From NCBI RefSeq assembly GCF_014268615.1, contig NZ_JABWQV010000006.1, positions 1 to 64,000 of the forward strand: DNA of 64,000 bases, in the 5' to 3' direction. Below the pieces are notes generated by a model. It was given only the letters and a program-made list of their open reading frames with translations, was not told the DNA's origin and did not search any database. The translations under genes and the position numbers were made by a program. Origin of the DNA: Pseudomonas tehranensis. Its GTDB lineage: Bacteria; Pseudomonadota; Gammaproteobacteria; Pseudomonadales; Pseudomonadaceae. Below, in pieces: positions 8,693-17,097 of this stretch (position 1 is its first letter; every line of letters starts with the position of its first letter).

Positions 8693-9907
8693 ATGGCTTA
8701 CGAGCGTACCCTTGATTTGAACAGTGACGCGTTTCGCGGCGAGGCGTATCGGCATTACGCGGCGCTGCGCCAGGCTTCTCCGGTGTTTTTCAGCCAGCCC
8801 GAAGGACAGTTGCCGATGTGGTACGTCACCGGTGCCCGGGAAGTCGAGGAGGTGTTGCTGGACAACGAGCGTTTCGCCCGCGACCCATCACGGATCAACC
8901 CGCAGTTCGCGGCGATGCTCGGTGGCGAGCAGTCCATCGCATTTCTCAATGAGCACATGCTCAACCGCGACGGGGAGCGTCATCGTCGGCTGCGTCGCCT
9001 GGTCAACAAGGCCTTCACTTTGAAAGCGGTGAACGCCATGCGACCGCGTGTCGAACAGATCGCCGAGTCGTTGTTGGACGCCGTACAGGCGGGCGGACAC
9101 ATGGACGTGGCAAGCCAGTATGCCTTCCCTTTGTCGATCACCGTCATCGCCGAACTGCTCGGCGTCCCCGCCCGGGACCATGGGGATTTCCGGCGCTGGT
9201 CCCATATGATCGTCCGGCAGGTGGGCCACGACCTGAGTGAGTTGCAGCGCTGCTACAGCGAATTCGCCGACTACATGCTCGCCTTGATCGACCAGCGTCG
9301 GGCACACCCGGTCGACGACCTGGTGTCGGCGCTGGCCCAGGTCGAGGAAGAGGGCAGCATGCTCAGTCGCAGTGAGCTGTGCAGCATGATCGCGTTGCTG
9401 ATCATCGCCGGGCACGAGACATCGGCTTCGATGATCGGCAACGCCGTGCATACGCTCCTCCAGCACCCAGAGGCGTTGATCCGGCTGCGCGATGAGCCGG
9501 CGCTGATGGCCGACGCGGTCGAGGAGTTCTTGCGTTATGACTCGTCGGTGGAACGGGCGATGGTCCGCTTCGTCACCCGGGACACAGAGTTGTCCGGGCA
9601 GCGTTTGCAGCGTGGGCAATTGATCGTGGCGGTGGTGGGCTCGGCCAATCGTGACGAGACGCTCTGCGCCAACGCCGACACGCTCGACATCACTCGCCCG
9701 GCCTGCCCGCACATGTCGTTCGGCAAAGGCGCTCACTACTGCCTCGGGGCTTCGTTGGCCCGGCAGGAGCTGGAAATAGCATTGAATACGCTGCTTCGGC
9801 GCTGTCCGCGATTGCGATTGGCGGTTGATCCCGGCGCGATACGCTGGCGCTATGTGCCTAACTTCAGGGGGCCGGATGCGTTGCCGGTGTGCTGGTCGGT
9901 GGATTGA
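8693..9907 (+). CDS. cytochrome P450
   Basis: A soluble bacterial-type P450 of 404 residues. The I-helix oxygen-activation motif AGHETS, the K-helix ExxR within DAVEEFLRYDSSVERAM, and the heme-binding loop FGKGAHYCLGASLARQE with the thiolate Cys near residue 350 are all present. Start 8693 (MAYERTLDL) is chosen because a GGAGAG site lies 8 bp upstream and the longer open frame covers the hrp-like box. No ferredoxin or ferredoxin reductase is adjacent. It lies inside the type III locus, directly before hrpL on the other strand, and is divergent from a serine hydrolase. Substrate unknown; its position suggests a role in modifying a metabolite during plant contact (inference). Confidence 0.92.
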   Translation: MAYERTLDLNSDAFRGEAYRHYAALRQASPVFFSQPEGQLPMWYVTGAREVEEVLLDNERFARDPSRINPQFAAMLGGEQSIAFLNEHMLNRDGERHRRLRRLVNKAFTLKAVNAMRPRVEQIAESLLDAVQAGGHMDVASQYAFPLSITVIAELLGVPARDHGDFRRWSHMIVRQVGHDLSELQRCYSEFADYMLALIDQRRAHPVDDLVSALAQVEEEGSMLSRSELCSMIALLIIAGHETSASMIGNAVHTLLQHPEALIRLRDEPALMADAVEEFLRYDSSVERAMVRFVTRDTELSGQRLQRGQLIVAVVGSANRDETLCANADTLDITRPACPHMSFGKGAHYCLGASLARQELEIALNTLLRRCPRLRLAVDPGAIRWRYVPNFRGPDALPVCWSVD

Positions 9908-9966
9908 GGCGGGTCGTGCAAAAAATGGCATGACCCGAAACGCAGAGGATCATGCCCGATAAAAGA

Positions 9967-10000
9967 TACGGCTCGCCCGACATTCCTGGCGAGCGAGCCG
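9967..10000 (-). terminator. putative terminator of the hrpL-GNAT operon
   Basis: Stem ACGGCTCGC pairs with GCGAGCCGT across a 16-nt loop; on the minus strand it is followed by ATCTTTTATC. It lies just after the GNAT stop codon and could also block read-through from the convergent P450 gene. Confidence 0.5.
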
Positions 10001-10005
10001 TGAAC

Positions 10006-10602
10006 TCAGGCCAGGCTGGCCTCCATGGCCTGCGTTGGCGCCAATGCGCGGGGAGATGCCGTTTCGATGGGCAGCAGGTGCAGCCCATAGAGCACGACAT
10101 CCGCACGCTTGTCAGCGAAGCGGGCGATACCCGGGAAACGTCCCCATTGCGTCGCCCCCAATCCTTGCACGCCGCGTTTACTCGCCTCGTTGTGCTCGAT
10201 GATCCAGGCCACCAGCGTCTCGAAACCATATCGCCTGGCCAATACCACTGCGGCCTGGCCCAGGCGAATGCCCACGCCGCTGCCGATGTGGTCGTTGCGA
10301 ACGTAGATCGACACTTCGCCGGTCAACCGGCAGGCCTGGGCACCCCAACAGAAGCGATTGACGATCAACCAGGCGACGACTTCGCCGCCGCGTTCGAGCA
10401 CATAGATCGGATCGCCTTCCTTGACGAAACAGTCGACGAAGAACGTCATTTCCTTCAGGGAAAACGCTCTGAGCACGGGAGAACTGGTGCCCCCCAGAGC
10501 GCTTTCGTTGAAGATATTCGTCATCACAGGCAAGTCATCGGGGGTAAACCGGCGTACGCCGCGTGGCAGGTCGGGTCGGTTGTTCAAACGATTATGAGTC
10601 AT
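10006..10602 (-). CDS. GNAT-family N-acetyltransferase coupled to hrpL
   Basis: A 198-residue protein resembling phosphinothricin-acetyltransferase-like GNAT enzymes. The core RLTGEVSIYVRNDHIGSGVGIRLGQAAVVLARRYGFETLVAWIIEHNEAS holds the beta4-alpha3 acetyl-CoA loop (here HIGSGVGIRL in place of the usual QxxGxG) and the NxxS segment near its end. Its ATG overlaps the hrpL stop codon by 4 bp, so it should be translated from the hrpL message. Target unknown: it could detoxify a small molecule, acetylate a regulator, or be unrelated to secretion. It has no obvious type III signal. Confidence 0.78.
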   Translation of the reverse strand: MTHNRLNNRPDLPRGVRRFTPDDLPVMTNIFNESALGGTSSPVLRAFSLKEMTFFVDCFVKEGDPIYVLERGGEVVAWLIVNRFCWGAQACRLTGEVSIYVRNDHIGSGVGIRLGQAAVVLARRYGFETLVAWIIEHNEASKRGVQGLGATQWGRFPGIARFADKRADVVLYGLHLLPIETASPRALAPTQAMEASLA

Positions 10603-11153
10603 GGCCGGGCTTCTCCATAAACGCTTCGCTTGAGTTGTTCACGAGCACGGAACAACCGTGAGCGCACGGTGCCAATGGGTACGCCCAGCCGTTCGGCGGC
10701 ATCGCGGTAGCTGCTCTCGGTGTCCACGGCGGTCCACAGGGTTTCACGCATGTCCTTGGGCAGCGCGTCCATGGCCAGCAACGTGCGGTCCAGCAACCGC
10801 CGGTTATCGCACTGTTCGCTCAAGTCGATGTCATCGCTCGATTGGTTGAAATCGCTTTCGTCGAAAGTGCTCAGCGGTGGCTGCGCATAGAAGCGTCGAA
10901 AATGATTGCGGATGAGGTTCAGAGCGATGCCGCACAACCAGGTGTCCGGCTTGGCCAGGCCCTTGAATTTCTCCTGGTTGCGCCAGGCTTCCAGATACGT
11001 GAGTTGGATGATGTCGTCGGCGTCGTCTTGATTGAGCACACGCTTCTGCACAAACAGACGCAGCTTGCGCTCCTCGCCGAAGCTGGCGCCGGGTGCGCCT
11101 GGGCGGGTCGTTGAGGTTCGCGGCGGGAGCAGCATTACGTTCAGGCTGTTCAT
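10599..11153 (-). CDS. hrpL: HrpL, ECF sigma factor for the type III regulon
   Basis: 184 residues, the usual HrpL length, with start 11153 (MNSLNVMLL) placed at an AGAGGG ribosome site 8 bp upstream rather than the longer open frame beginning at 11180. Region 2 is ADDIIQLTYLEAWRNQEKFKG...TWLCGIALNLIRNHFRRF; region 4 is YRDAAERLGVPIGTVRSRLFRAREQLKR, the HTH that reads the GGAACC element. It directs RNA polymerase to the hrp boxes listed in this window. A sigma-54 promoter lies about 60 bp upstream. The gene is followed by an overlapping acetyltransferase gene. Confidence 0.92.
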   Translation of the reverse strand: MNSLNVMLLPPRTSTTRPGAPGASFGEERKLRLFVQKRVLNQDDADDIIQLTYLEAWRNQEKFKGLAKPDTWLCGIALNLIRNHFRRFYAQPPLSTFDESDFNQSSDDIDLSEQCDNRRLLDRTLLAMDALPKDMRETLWTAVDTESSYRDAAERLGVPIGTVRSRLFRAREQLKRSVYGEARP

Positions 11154-11213
11154 CAATAAATCCCTCTGGATGGGTTCCATGGCGTCGACCCGTATGTCGA
11201 CGTTTTCCCCTTC

Positions 11214-11229
11214 AGCAGGACCTGTGCCA
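11214..11229 (-). promoter_or_regulatory. sigma-54 promoter of hrpL
   Basis: On the minus strand TGGCACAGGTCCTGCT: the GG and GC doublets are separated by exactly 10 nt, as required for RpoN-RNA polymerase (consensus TGGCAC-N5-TTGC). It lies about 60 bp before the hrpL start and matches the known HrpS/RpoN control of hrpL in P. syringae. Confidence 0.88.
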
Positions 11230-11293
11230 AACCGAATTTATCTATTATCTATTTGATATATAAGGATTTATATCTAGTGTTTTTGCTCTATTC

Positions 11294-11309
11294 GTGCAAG
11301 GACGTGCAC
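11294..11309. promoter_or_regulatory. candidate HrpS upstream activator site
   Basis: A dyad GTGCA-N6-TGCAC about 65-80 bp upstream of the sigma-54 -24 element of hrpL, inside an otherwise AT-rich stretch (11230-11290) that could bend. Position and symmetry suit an enhancer-binding-protein site, but no consensus is known to me for confirmation. Confidence 0.35.
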
Positions 11310-11412
11310 GGCTTTCACGGACTTCACTGCATGAAATTGCACCGGTCGTGCCGTTGAAGAACGGCGCGTCAGGGGGGCCGCCGGATGTTTGAAAAAGGAC
11401 GCGATCGGCAAT

Positions 11413-11441
11413 GGAACCGAACGGCGTATCACCGCCACCCA
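11413..11441 (+). promoter_or_regulatory. hrp box of the hrpJ-hrcU operon
   Basis: GGAACC (11413-11418), 16 bp, CCACCCA (11435-11441), a perfect match. It lies inside the longest open frame of hrpJ, which shows the true start must be downstream. Confidence 0.92.
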
Positions 11442-11473
11442 TTGAGCGTCCGAAACCACGCCCTTTGGTCATC

Positions 11474-12601
11474 ATGAAAGTAGAAGCCCCGACAAACGCA
11501 CACATTGCCGTCAATCTCGCCCAGGCCGCTTCGGCCGTCGCGGGCATCGGCAGGCCTGTGGAAGCGTCGCAGGCCGCGCAGTCCAATTCGATGGAAGAGG
11601 TCGGCATGACTTTCAGCCATCATGTGGAACGCAATACCAAGGCGCTGAGCCAGCGACGGATTCGCAGCGCCCGCAGTGAAGTGGGTCGCACGCGAGTCGA
11701 GACCCGTGAGCAACTGGAGGAGTGGTACGACCAGCTCGGCCATCCAGGCAAGCAAAGCCTGGGGGCAATGGCGGCCCAGGCTGGCGTGTTGCTCTGCGGC
11801 CAGCCGCGGCTTGAAGAGGTCGTGCAGTCCACGGGCGATGATCCGGCCCGGACCGACCTGATCTTGCAGCAAGTCTTGCTGGATGCCGAGGAGCAAGGCC
11901 GTCGCGTCGAAGCCAAGCGTGCCCGCGACTATCTGCAGCTATTGCGCGAGCGTTATGGGGCGCAGATTCAAGCCGGGATGAACATCGCCGAGGCTCTGCG
12001 TGCTTCGGGCGGCGATCCGGAACTACGCCAGGCGGTACGGCGGCTCTATTACGACACCGTCGTCCTCAAGCAGTCGTTGCCCACCATGATGCAAGCGTTG
12101 CTTGGCTTGTTCGGCGAAGCCGCGTTCGTGTCGGGACTGGACATGATGCGCCGCGCGCTGGCCGACGACATCGCCGCCCATACGCCCTCGCGCCCTACCG
12201 CCCTGCTGCGCACGCTGTTGATCGGCCTGGCCGCCTCGACGCAACTGGGCAGTGTCCTGCAAAGCTGTCGCGGTTTGCTTGAGCAACTGGCCTACAGTTG
12301 CCCGGCCAGCCAACTCACGGCCGTGTTGCTGCTGCAGCGGATGCTGGGGTTCGTCAGCAGTGGCCTGTCTTCGGCGGAGGTGCGCCGCATCGGCCGGGAG
12401 CTGGGCGGAGACCAGGAGCGCGATCAGTTGGTCTCTCTCAATGGTTTATATCCCTTGCTCAAGCGCTTGCCACTGGCACTCTGGCGTGATGCCAAAAGTC
12501 GCCAGGCCGCCCTGAAGAACCTGCTGGTGCTGCTGGATGAGCGTTCCCGTGGGGAGACCCGCGCACAGACCGCCGAACCGGTCATTGGAGCGCGCCCATG
12601 A
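11474..12601 (+). CDS. hrpJ: HrpJ, type III gatekeeper/secretion-control protein (SctW family)
   Basis: 375 residues. The start is put at 11474 (MKVEAPTNAH), 33 bp after the hrp box; a later start near 11607 (MTFSHHVERN) with a GGAAGAGG site cannot be excluded. The body is helical and matches the YopN/HrpJ-type domain (EQLEEWYDQLGHPGKQSLGAMAAQ..., LDAEEQGRRVEAKRARDYLQLL). HrpJ-type gatekeepers sit at the export gate in the cytoplasm and order secretion of translocators before effectors. First gene of the long operon; its stop overlaps the hrcV start by 4 bp. Confidence 0.85.
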   Translation: MKVEAPTNAHIAVNLAQAASAVAGIGRPVEASQAAQSNSMEEVGMTFSHHVERNTKALSQRRIRSARSEVGRTRVETREQLEEWYDQLGHPGKQSLGAMAAQAGVLLCGQPRLEEVVQSTGDDPARTDLILQQVLLDAEEQGRRVEAKRARDYLQLLRERYGAQIQAGMNIAEALRASGGDPELRQAVRRLYYDTVVLKQSLPTMMQALLGLFGEAAFVSGLDMMRRALADDIAAHTPSRPTALLRTLLIGLAASTQLGSVLQSCRGLLEQLAYSCPASQLTAVLLLQRMLGFVSSGLSSAEVRRIGRELGGDQERDQLVSLNGLYPLLKRLPLALWRDAKSRQAALKNLLVLLDERSRGETRAQTAEPVIGARP

Positions 12602-14685
12602 TTGCGCTGCTGAACAAGGTTGCCAGTGCGGCGGTGAGCCGTATCGAGGTGGCCGGTGCGTTCGTGGTACTCGGCATTGTGTTCATGCTGATCCTGCCGT
12701 TGCCGACATCGGTGGTCGATGCGCTGATCGCCATCAACATCTGCATTTCCTGCCTGCTGATCGTACTTTCGCTGTACCTCCCACGGCCGTTGGCGTTTTC
12801 CTCGTTTCCAGCGGTGCTGCTGCTGACCACGTTGTTCCGGCTGGCACTGTCGGTGGCGACCACTCGATTGATCCTGCTCCAAGGCGATGCCGGTCATATC
12901 GTCCAGGCGTTCGGCAACTTCGTGGTGGGAGGAAATCTTGCGGTGGGGCTGGTCATTTTCCTCATCCTGACGGTGGTCAATTTCCTGGTGATCACCAAAG
13001 GCTCCGAGCGCGTGGCCGAAGTTGCTGCGCGGTTCACACTGGACGCGCTGCCGGGCAAGCAGATGTCCATCGACAGCGACCTGCGCGCCAACCTGATCGA
13101 TGTCAGCGAGGCCCGCCGCCGTCGCGAGGAACTGAACAAGGAAAGCCAATTGTTCGGGGCGATGGACGGGGCGATGAAGTTCGTCAAAGGCGATGCCATC
13201 GCCGGGCTGGTGATCGTGGTGATCAACCTCATCGGCGGCTTTTCGGTCGGCATGGTCCAGCATGATATGAGCGCGTCCGAATCGATGCACTTGTATGCCG
13301 TATTGACCATCGGCGACGGTCTGATCGCGCAGATTCCGGCCCTGCTGATCTCCCTCACCGCCGGCATGATCATCACCCGCGTGTCGCCGGAAGGACAGCC
13401 GGCCGGCAGCAGCGTTGGCAAGGAAATCGCCAAGCAATTGACCGCCGAACCCAAGGCCTGGGTGATCGCTTCGGTGGGAATGCTCGGCTTCGCCGCGTTG
13501 CCCGGCATGCCCACGCTGGTGTTCATTGTCATCGCCTTGATCACCGGCACGGCCGGCCTCCTCCAGTTGTACGGCCGTGCCCGACAGGCCCGTCAGGGCG
13601 AGCAGCCAGAGGTGGTTGTGACCCCCGAGCAGAACGGCGCCGAGGACCTGCGCAGCTTCGACCCGACCCGTGCCTATCTGTTGCAGTTTTCCAGGTCGAT
13701 GGAAGGCAACCCGGCCGCCGAAGCGGCCATCCAGGCGATCCGCAAAAAACGCAATGGGCTGGTGGCGGGCTTTGGCCTGACCTTGCCGCCCTTCGAGATC
13801 GAGTACAGCGCGCTCCTGGAGGACGACGAGTTCCGTTTCTGTGTGCACGAGGTGCCGATGTTGCGGGCGACCTTCGGTGAGCGCATCGCCGTAGCGCGCG
13901 GTCCGTTGCCGTTTGAGCCGCAGGACGCGCAGGTAGGCAGTGAAGTCCGTGATGAGCATCAGTGGCTGTGGCTGGCACCCGATGATCCGCTGCTGGCGGA
14001 CGAGCGAGTGGAAGCGGTGCCCGCGGGGGAGTTGCTGGTGGAGCGCATGAGCCGCGCCATGTTTGCCACGGGCCCGCAGTTCCTTGGATTGCAGGAGAGC
14101 AAGTCGATTCTCAGTTGGCTCGAAGCGGGCCAGCCAGAACTGGTTCAAGAGCTGCAAAGAACCATGCCCCTGGCCCGTTTTGCCGCGGTGCTGCAACGCC
14201 TGGCCGGAGAAGGCGTGCCGCTGCGGGCGGTGCGATTGATCGCCGAATCGTTGATCGAGCATGGGCAGCACGAGCGCGATGTCGGCGCGCTGACCGACTA
14301 CGCGCGCATCGCCTTGAAGTCGCAGATCTATCACCAGTATCGCGACGAAGACGGCCTGCACGTGTGGCTGTTGACACCGGAAACCGAAGGGCTGCTGCGC
14401 GACGCGCTGCGTCAGACCCAGACGGAAACGTTTTTTGCCCTGGAAAGCGTGCATACCCGCGCCCTGGTCTTGCAGCTGCGCGAAGGTTTTCCGTTGCGGG
14501 CCAAGCGCGTGGCCGTGCTGCTGGTGGCCCAGGATCTGCGCGCGCCGCTGCGTGATTTGCTGCGCGACGAGTTCAATCACGTGCCCGTGCTCGCCTTCAG
14601 CGAGCTGCACAGCAACGCCCAGGTCACCGTGCTGGGGCGTTTTGATCTCGAGCAGGAAAACCTGCGGATCGAGGATGCCGCATGA
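12598..14685 (+). CDS. hrcV: HrcV, export gate protein (SctV/FlhA family)
   Basis: 695 residues, as usual for SctV. The N-terminal half has seven to eight membrane helices (AFVVLGIVFMLILPLPTSVVDALIAINICIS...), with the conserved FPAVLLLTTLFRLALSVATTRLIL signature and the cytoplasmic FHIPEP-like loop SERVAEVAARFTLDALPGKQMSIDSDLRANLI. The C-terminal half (from about residue 330) is the cytoplasmic ring-forming domain that receives chaperone-substrate complexes. The ATG overlaps the hrpJ stop. The protein is P. syringae HrcV-like in context (rscV in P. fluorescens naming). Confidence 0.97.
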   Translation: MIALLNKVASAAVSRIEVAGAFVVLGIVFMLILPLPTSVVDALIAINICISCLLIVLSLYLPRPLAFSSFPAVLLLTTLFRLALSVATTRLILLQGDAGHIVQAFGNFVVGGNLAVGLVIFLILTVVNFLVITKGSERVAEVAARFTLDALPGKQMSIDSDLRANLIDVSEARRRREELNKESQLFGAMDGAMKFVKGDAIAGLVIVVINLIGGFSVGMVQHDMSASESMHLYAVLTIGDGLIAQIPALLISLTAGMIITRVSPEGQPAGSSVGKEIAKQLTAEPKAWVIASVGMLGFAALPGMPTLVFIVIALITGTAGLLQLYGRARQARQGEQPEVVVTPEQNGAEDLRSFDPTRAYLLQFSRSMEGNPAAEAAIQAIRKKRNGLVAGFGLTLPPFEIEYSALLEDDEFRFCVHEVPMLRATFGERIAVARGPLPFEPQDAQVGSEVRDEHQWLWLAPDDPLLADERVEAVPAGELLVERMSRAMFATGPQFLGLQESKSILSWLEAGQPELVQELQRTMPLARFAAVLQRLAGEGVPLRAVRLIAESLIEHGQHERDVGALTDYARIALKSQIYHQYRDEDGLHVWLLTPETEGLLRDALRQTQTETFFALESVHTRALVLQLREGFPLRAKRVAVLLVAQDLRAPLRDLLRDEFNHVPVLAFSELHSNAQVTVLGRFDLEQENLRIEDAA

Positions 14686-14842
14686 CGGGTTTTTCGCCTG
14701 GCGCCCGATGTGACGCCACGCGTAACGATGTAAATCCAGGCGCGTTCCATGGCCTGGCTGTGACAGTGGGTGAGGGCCGCCCGGACCTCGTCGTTCAACC
14801 GGATCGTGGGCGCACACCTGCCGCGCCTTGAGGAAATTGGCC

Positions 14843-15739
14843 ATGTTCGAGCTGCGTGTATTGAGTGGTCTGCACCGAGGTGCGGCATTGCCGCTGGTAG
14901 GTGAGCGATGGGTGGTCGGGGCGGCGGAAGACGCCGACCTGGCGTTATACGATCCAGGCATTTGTGGGCGTCACGCAGCCCTCAGGCAAGTCGAGGGACA
15001 ATGGCTGCTGGACGCGCTGGAGGGCGCGGTTTGCGATGGACAAGGCCAGCCCTGGGCGTCGACCGAGCCTTTGCCGAACAATGCGCCCTTTGCCATCGCT
15101 GGCGTCTGGTTGTGCCTGGCTCCGGCCGATCAGCCTTGGCCCGATGACGCCGCGCTGGATGCTGCTGCGCATCTCACGGCGGAGGAGCGCGAGGGCGGCC
15201 GGCCTGCGGCGCGGCCGTCATGGCTCAAGCGCCTGGGAATCGCCGCGGCAGTGGTCACTGTCGCTTCCAGCGCCTGGGCCTTCACCAGCCAACCGACGCC
15301 GACCGTGGCGCCCGACCCGGCGCAACCGTTAAAGCACGCCGAGGCGGCATTGAATACAGTCGAGGCGGTCCGCCTGGAGCTGGATCGGATGCTTCAGGAG
15401 CGCGACCTGGGAGCCGCCGTGCGGGTCGAGTCCCAGGACGACCGACTGGTCCTGGTGGGCGAGCTGCCGCGCCAACGCCTGGCGGTGGTGGAACGGCTGA
15501 TCGAGCGCTTCCATGCTCGCTACGATACGTCGATCAGGGTCAGCACCAGTGTCAAGGAACGGTTGACGCAACTGCCGTTTCAGATCGCCCAGATTGTCGG
15601 AGGCAAACGTGGGCACGTGGTTACATCCGACGGCCGTCGGTTGTTCCTGGGCGACCAGATCGATGGCCTGCGCTTGACCGCGATCGACAGTGGCAAAGTC
15701 ACTTTCGAAGGCGAGCAAAGCTACGAGGTCACCTGGTAA
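14843..15739 (+). CDS. hrpQ: HrpQ, inner-membrane ring protein (SctD family)
   Basis: 298 residues. Start 14843 (MFELRVLSGLHRG) follows GAGGAAA; the upstream frame begins with TTG and is not preferred. The N-terminal cytoplasmic FHA-like domain (LRVLSGLHRGAALPLVGERWVVGAAEDADL) is followed by one transmembrane helix (LGIAAAVVTVASSAWAF, near residue 135) and a periplasmic ring-building part with a BON-like fold. It builds the outer cytoplasmic-membrane ring with HrcJ. A 157-bp gap separates it from hrcV, the largest gap in the operon, with no clear promoter. Confidence 0.85.
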   Translation: MFELRVLSGLHRGAALPLVGERWVVGAAEDADLALYDPGICGRHAALRQVEGQWLLDALEGAVCDGQGQPWASTEPLPNNAPFAIAGVWLCLAPADQPWPDDAALDAAAHLTAEEREGGRPAARPSWLKRLGIAAAVVTVASSAWAFTSQPTPTVAPDPAQPLKHAEAALNTVEAVRLELDRMLQERDLGAAVRVESQDDRLVLVGELPRQRLAVVERLIERFHARYDTSIRVSTSVKERLTQLPFQIAQIVGGKRGHVVTSDGRRLFLGDQIDGLRLTAIDSGKVTFEGEQSYEVTW

Positions 15740-17097
15740 TGACACAGGTGGCCATCGCACGATTGCACGCCTGGGAGGCTGGGCAGCGGGCACGCCTGCG
15801 CCGATTTGCGCCGGTCATGGTGCGCGGGCGTGTGCAGCGGGTCAGCGGTATCTTGATGCAATGCCGGCTGCCGGGGGCGCAGATCGGCGACCTCTGCCAG
15901 GTCGAGCGTGACGCGCGCGAGCCGTTGCTCGCCGAGATCGTCGGATTCGACCGACACGATGCCTTGCTCAGCGCCCTGGGTGGCCTGGAAGGCATCCGTG
16001 TTGGCGCGGCGGTGGAGCCGCTGGGCATGCCTCATCGGGTGACTGTCGGGCCGCAGTTGCTCGGCCAGGTGTTGGACGGTTTTGGCCGGCCCCTGTTGGA
16101 GGGCGGCGTGGGCGCGTTCGCCGGACCGCAGGTGTTGCATGCCTCGCAGGTGATTGGCGAGGCGCCCGCGCCGACAGCGCGACCACGCATTCACCGACCC
16201 CTGATCACCGGCGTGCGCGCCATCGATGGTCCGCTGACGCTCGGCGAAGGCCAACGTGTCGGGTTGTTCGCGGGTGCCGGTTGCGGCAAGACCACCTTGT
16301 TGGCGGAGATCGCTCGCAATGTGGATTGCGATGTCATCGTCTTCGGCTTGATCGGTGAACGCGGGCGCGAGCTGCGCGAATTCCTCGACCATGAACTGGA
16401 CGATGAATTGCGGGCCCGTGCAGTCCTGGTGTGTGCCACGTCGGACCGTTCCAGCATGGAACGTGCCCGCGCGGCCTTCACCGCCACGGCATTGGCCGAG
16501 GGCTTCCGGGCCCGCGGCCAGCGGGTCCTGCTGCTCATCGATTCGCTGACCCGGTTTGCCCGGGCCCAACGGGAAATTGGCCTGGCCGCGGGCGAACCGT
16601 TGGGTCGCGGCGGCTTGCCCCCATCGGTGTACAGCCTGCTGCCGCGTCTGGTCGAACGGGCCGGGCTGAGCAACGAGGGCGCGATCACCGCGCTTTATAC
16701 CGTGCTCATCGAACAGGATTCCATGAACGATCCGGTGGCGGACGAAGTCCGTTCGCTGCTCGACGGTCATATCGTGCTCGCGCGCAAACTCGCCGAGCGC
16801 GGCCATTACCCGGCTATCGACGTGTTGGCCAGCTTGTCGCGAACCCTGGCCAATGTCGCCGAAACCGATCATTTGCGGGCGGGTATCAATCTGCGTCGGT
16901 TGTTGTCGGCCTACGACCAGATCGAGCTGATGCTGCGCTTGGGCGAGTATCAGGCCGGCGCCGACCCCGTGACCGACCTGGCAGTGGAGTCACGCGGCGC
17001 CCTGGACGCTTTCCTGCGCCAGGACCTGCGCGAGCCTGAGCTTTTCGCGTCGACGCTCGCCCACATCCAACAGTTGACCGCCTATGTCCCGGGCTGA
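15739..17097 (+). CDS. hrcN: HrcN, type III secretion ATPase (SctN)
   Basis: 452 residues. Walker A is GLFAGAGCGKTTLLAEIARN, Walker B is VLLLIDSLTRFARAQREI, and the F1-beta-like signature PPSVYSLLPRLVERAG is present. The start ATG overlaps the hrpQ stop TAA by one base. The hexameric ATPase strips chaperones from effectors and supports export at the cytoplasmic face. The stop lies 14 bp inside hrpO. Confidence 0.97.
   Translation: MTQVAIARLHAWEAGQRARLRRFAPVMVRGRVQRVSGILMQCRLPGAQIGDLCQVERDAREPLLAEIVGFDRHDALLSALGGLEGIRVGAAVEPLGMPHRVTVGPQLLGQVLDGFGRPLLEGGVGAFAGPQVLHASQVIGEAPAPTARPRIHRPLITGVRAIDGPLTLGEGQRVGLFAGAGCGKTTLLAEIARNVDCDVIVFGLIGERGRELREFLDHELDDELRARAVLVCATSDRSSMERARAAFTATALAEGFRARGQRVLLLIDSLTRFARAQREIGLAAGEPLGRGGLPPSVYSLLPRLVERAGLSNEGAITALYTVLIEQDSMNDPVADEVRSLLDGHIVLARKLAERGHYPAIDVLASLSRTLANVAETDHLRAGINLRRLLSAYDQIELMLRLGEYQAGADPVTDLAVESRGALDAFLRQDLREPELFASTLAHIQQLTAYVPG

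Noticed and set aside
8670-8720. 16-codon ORF (MATPGEYSW...) with a GGAG site overlapping the P450 start
   Set aside because: Out of frame with the P450, overlaps its own ribosome site, no conservation evidence; too short to claim as a leader peptide.
11174-11179. GGTTCC inside the hrpL leader as an autoregulatory hrp box
   Set aside because: No matching -10 motif at the right distance; the sigma-54 element explains the promoter.
12424-14961. 845-codon open frame on the minus strand opposite hrpJ-hrcV-hrpQ
   Set aside because: Composition is His/Gln/Arg/Gly-rich without any domain, it lies wholly antisense to three well-recognised genes, and it has no ribosome site. It is a frame shadow of high-GC DNA.
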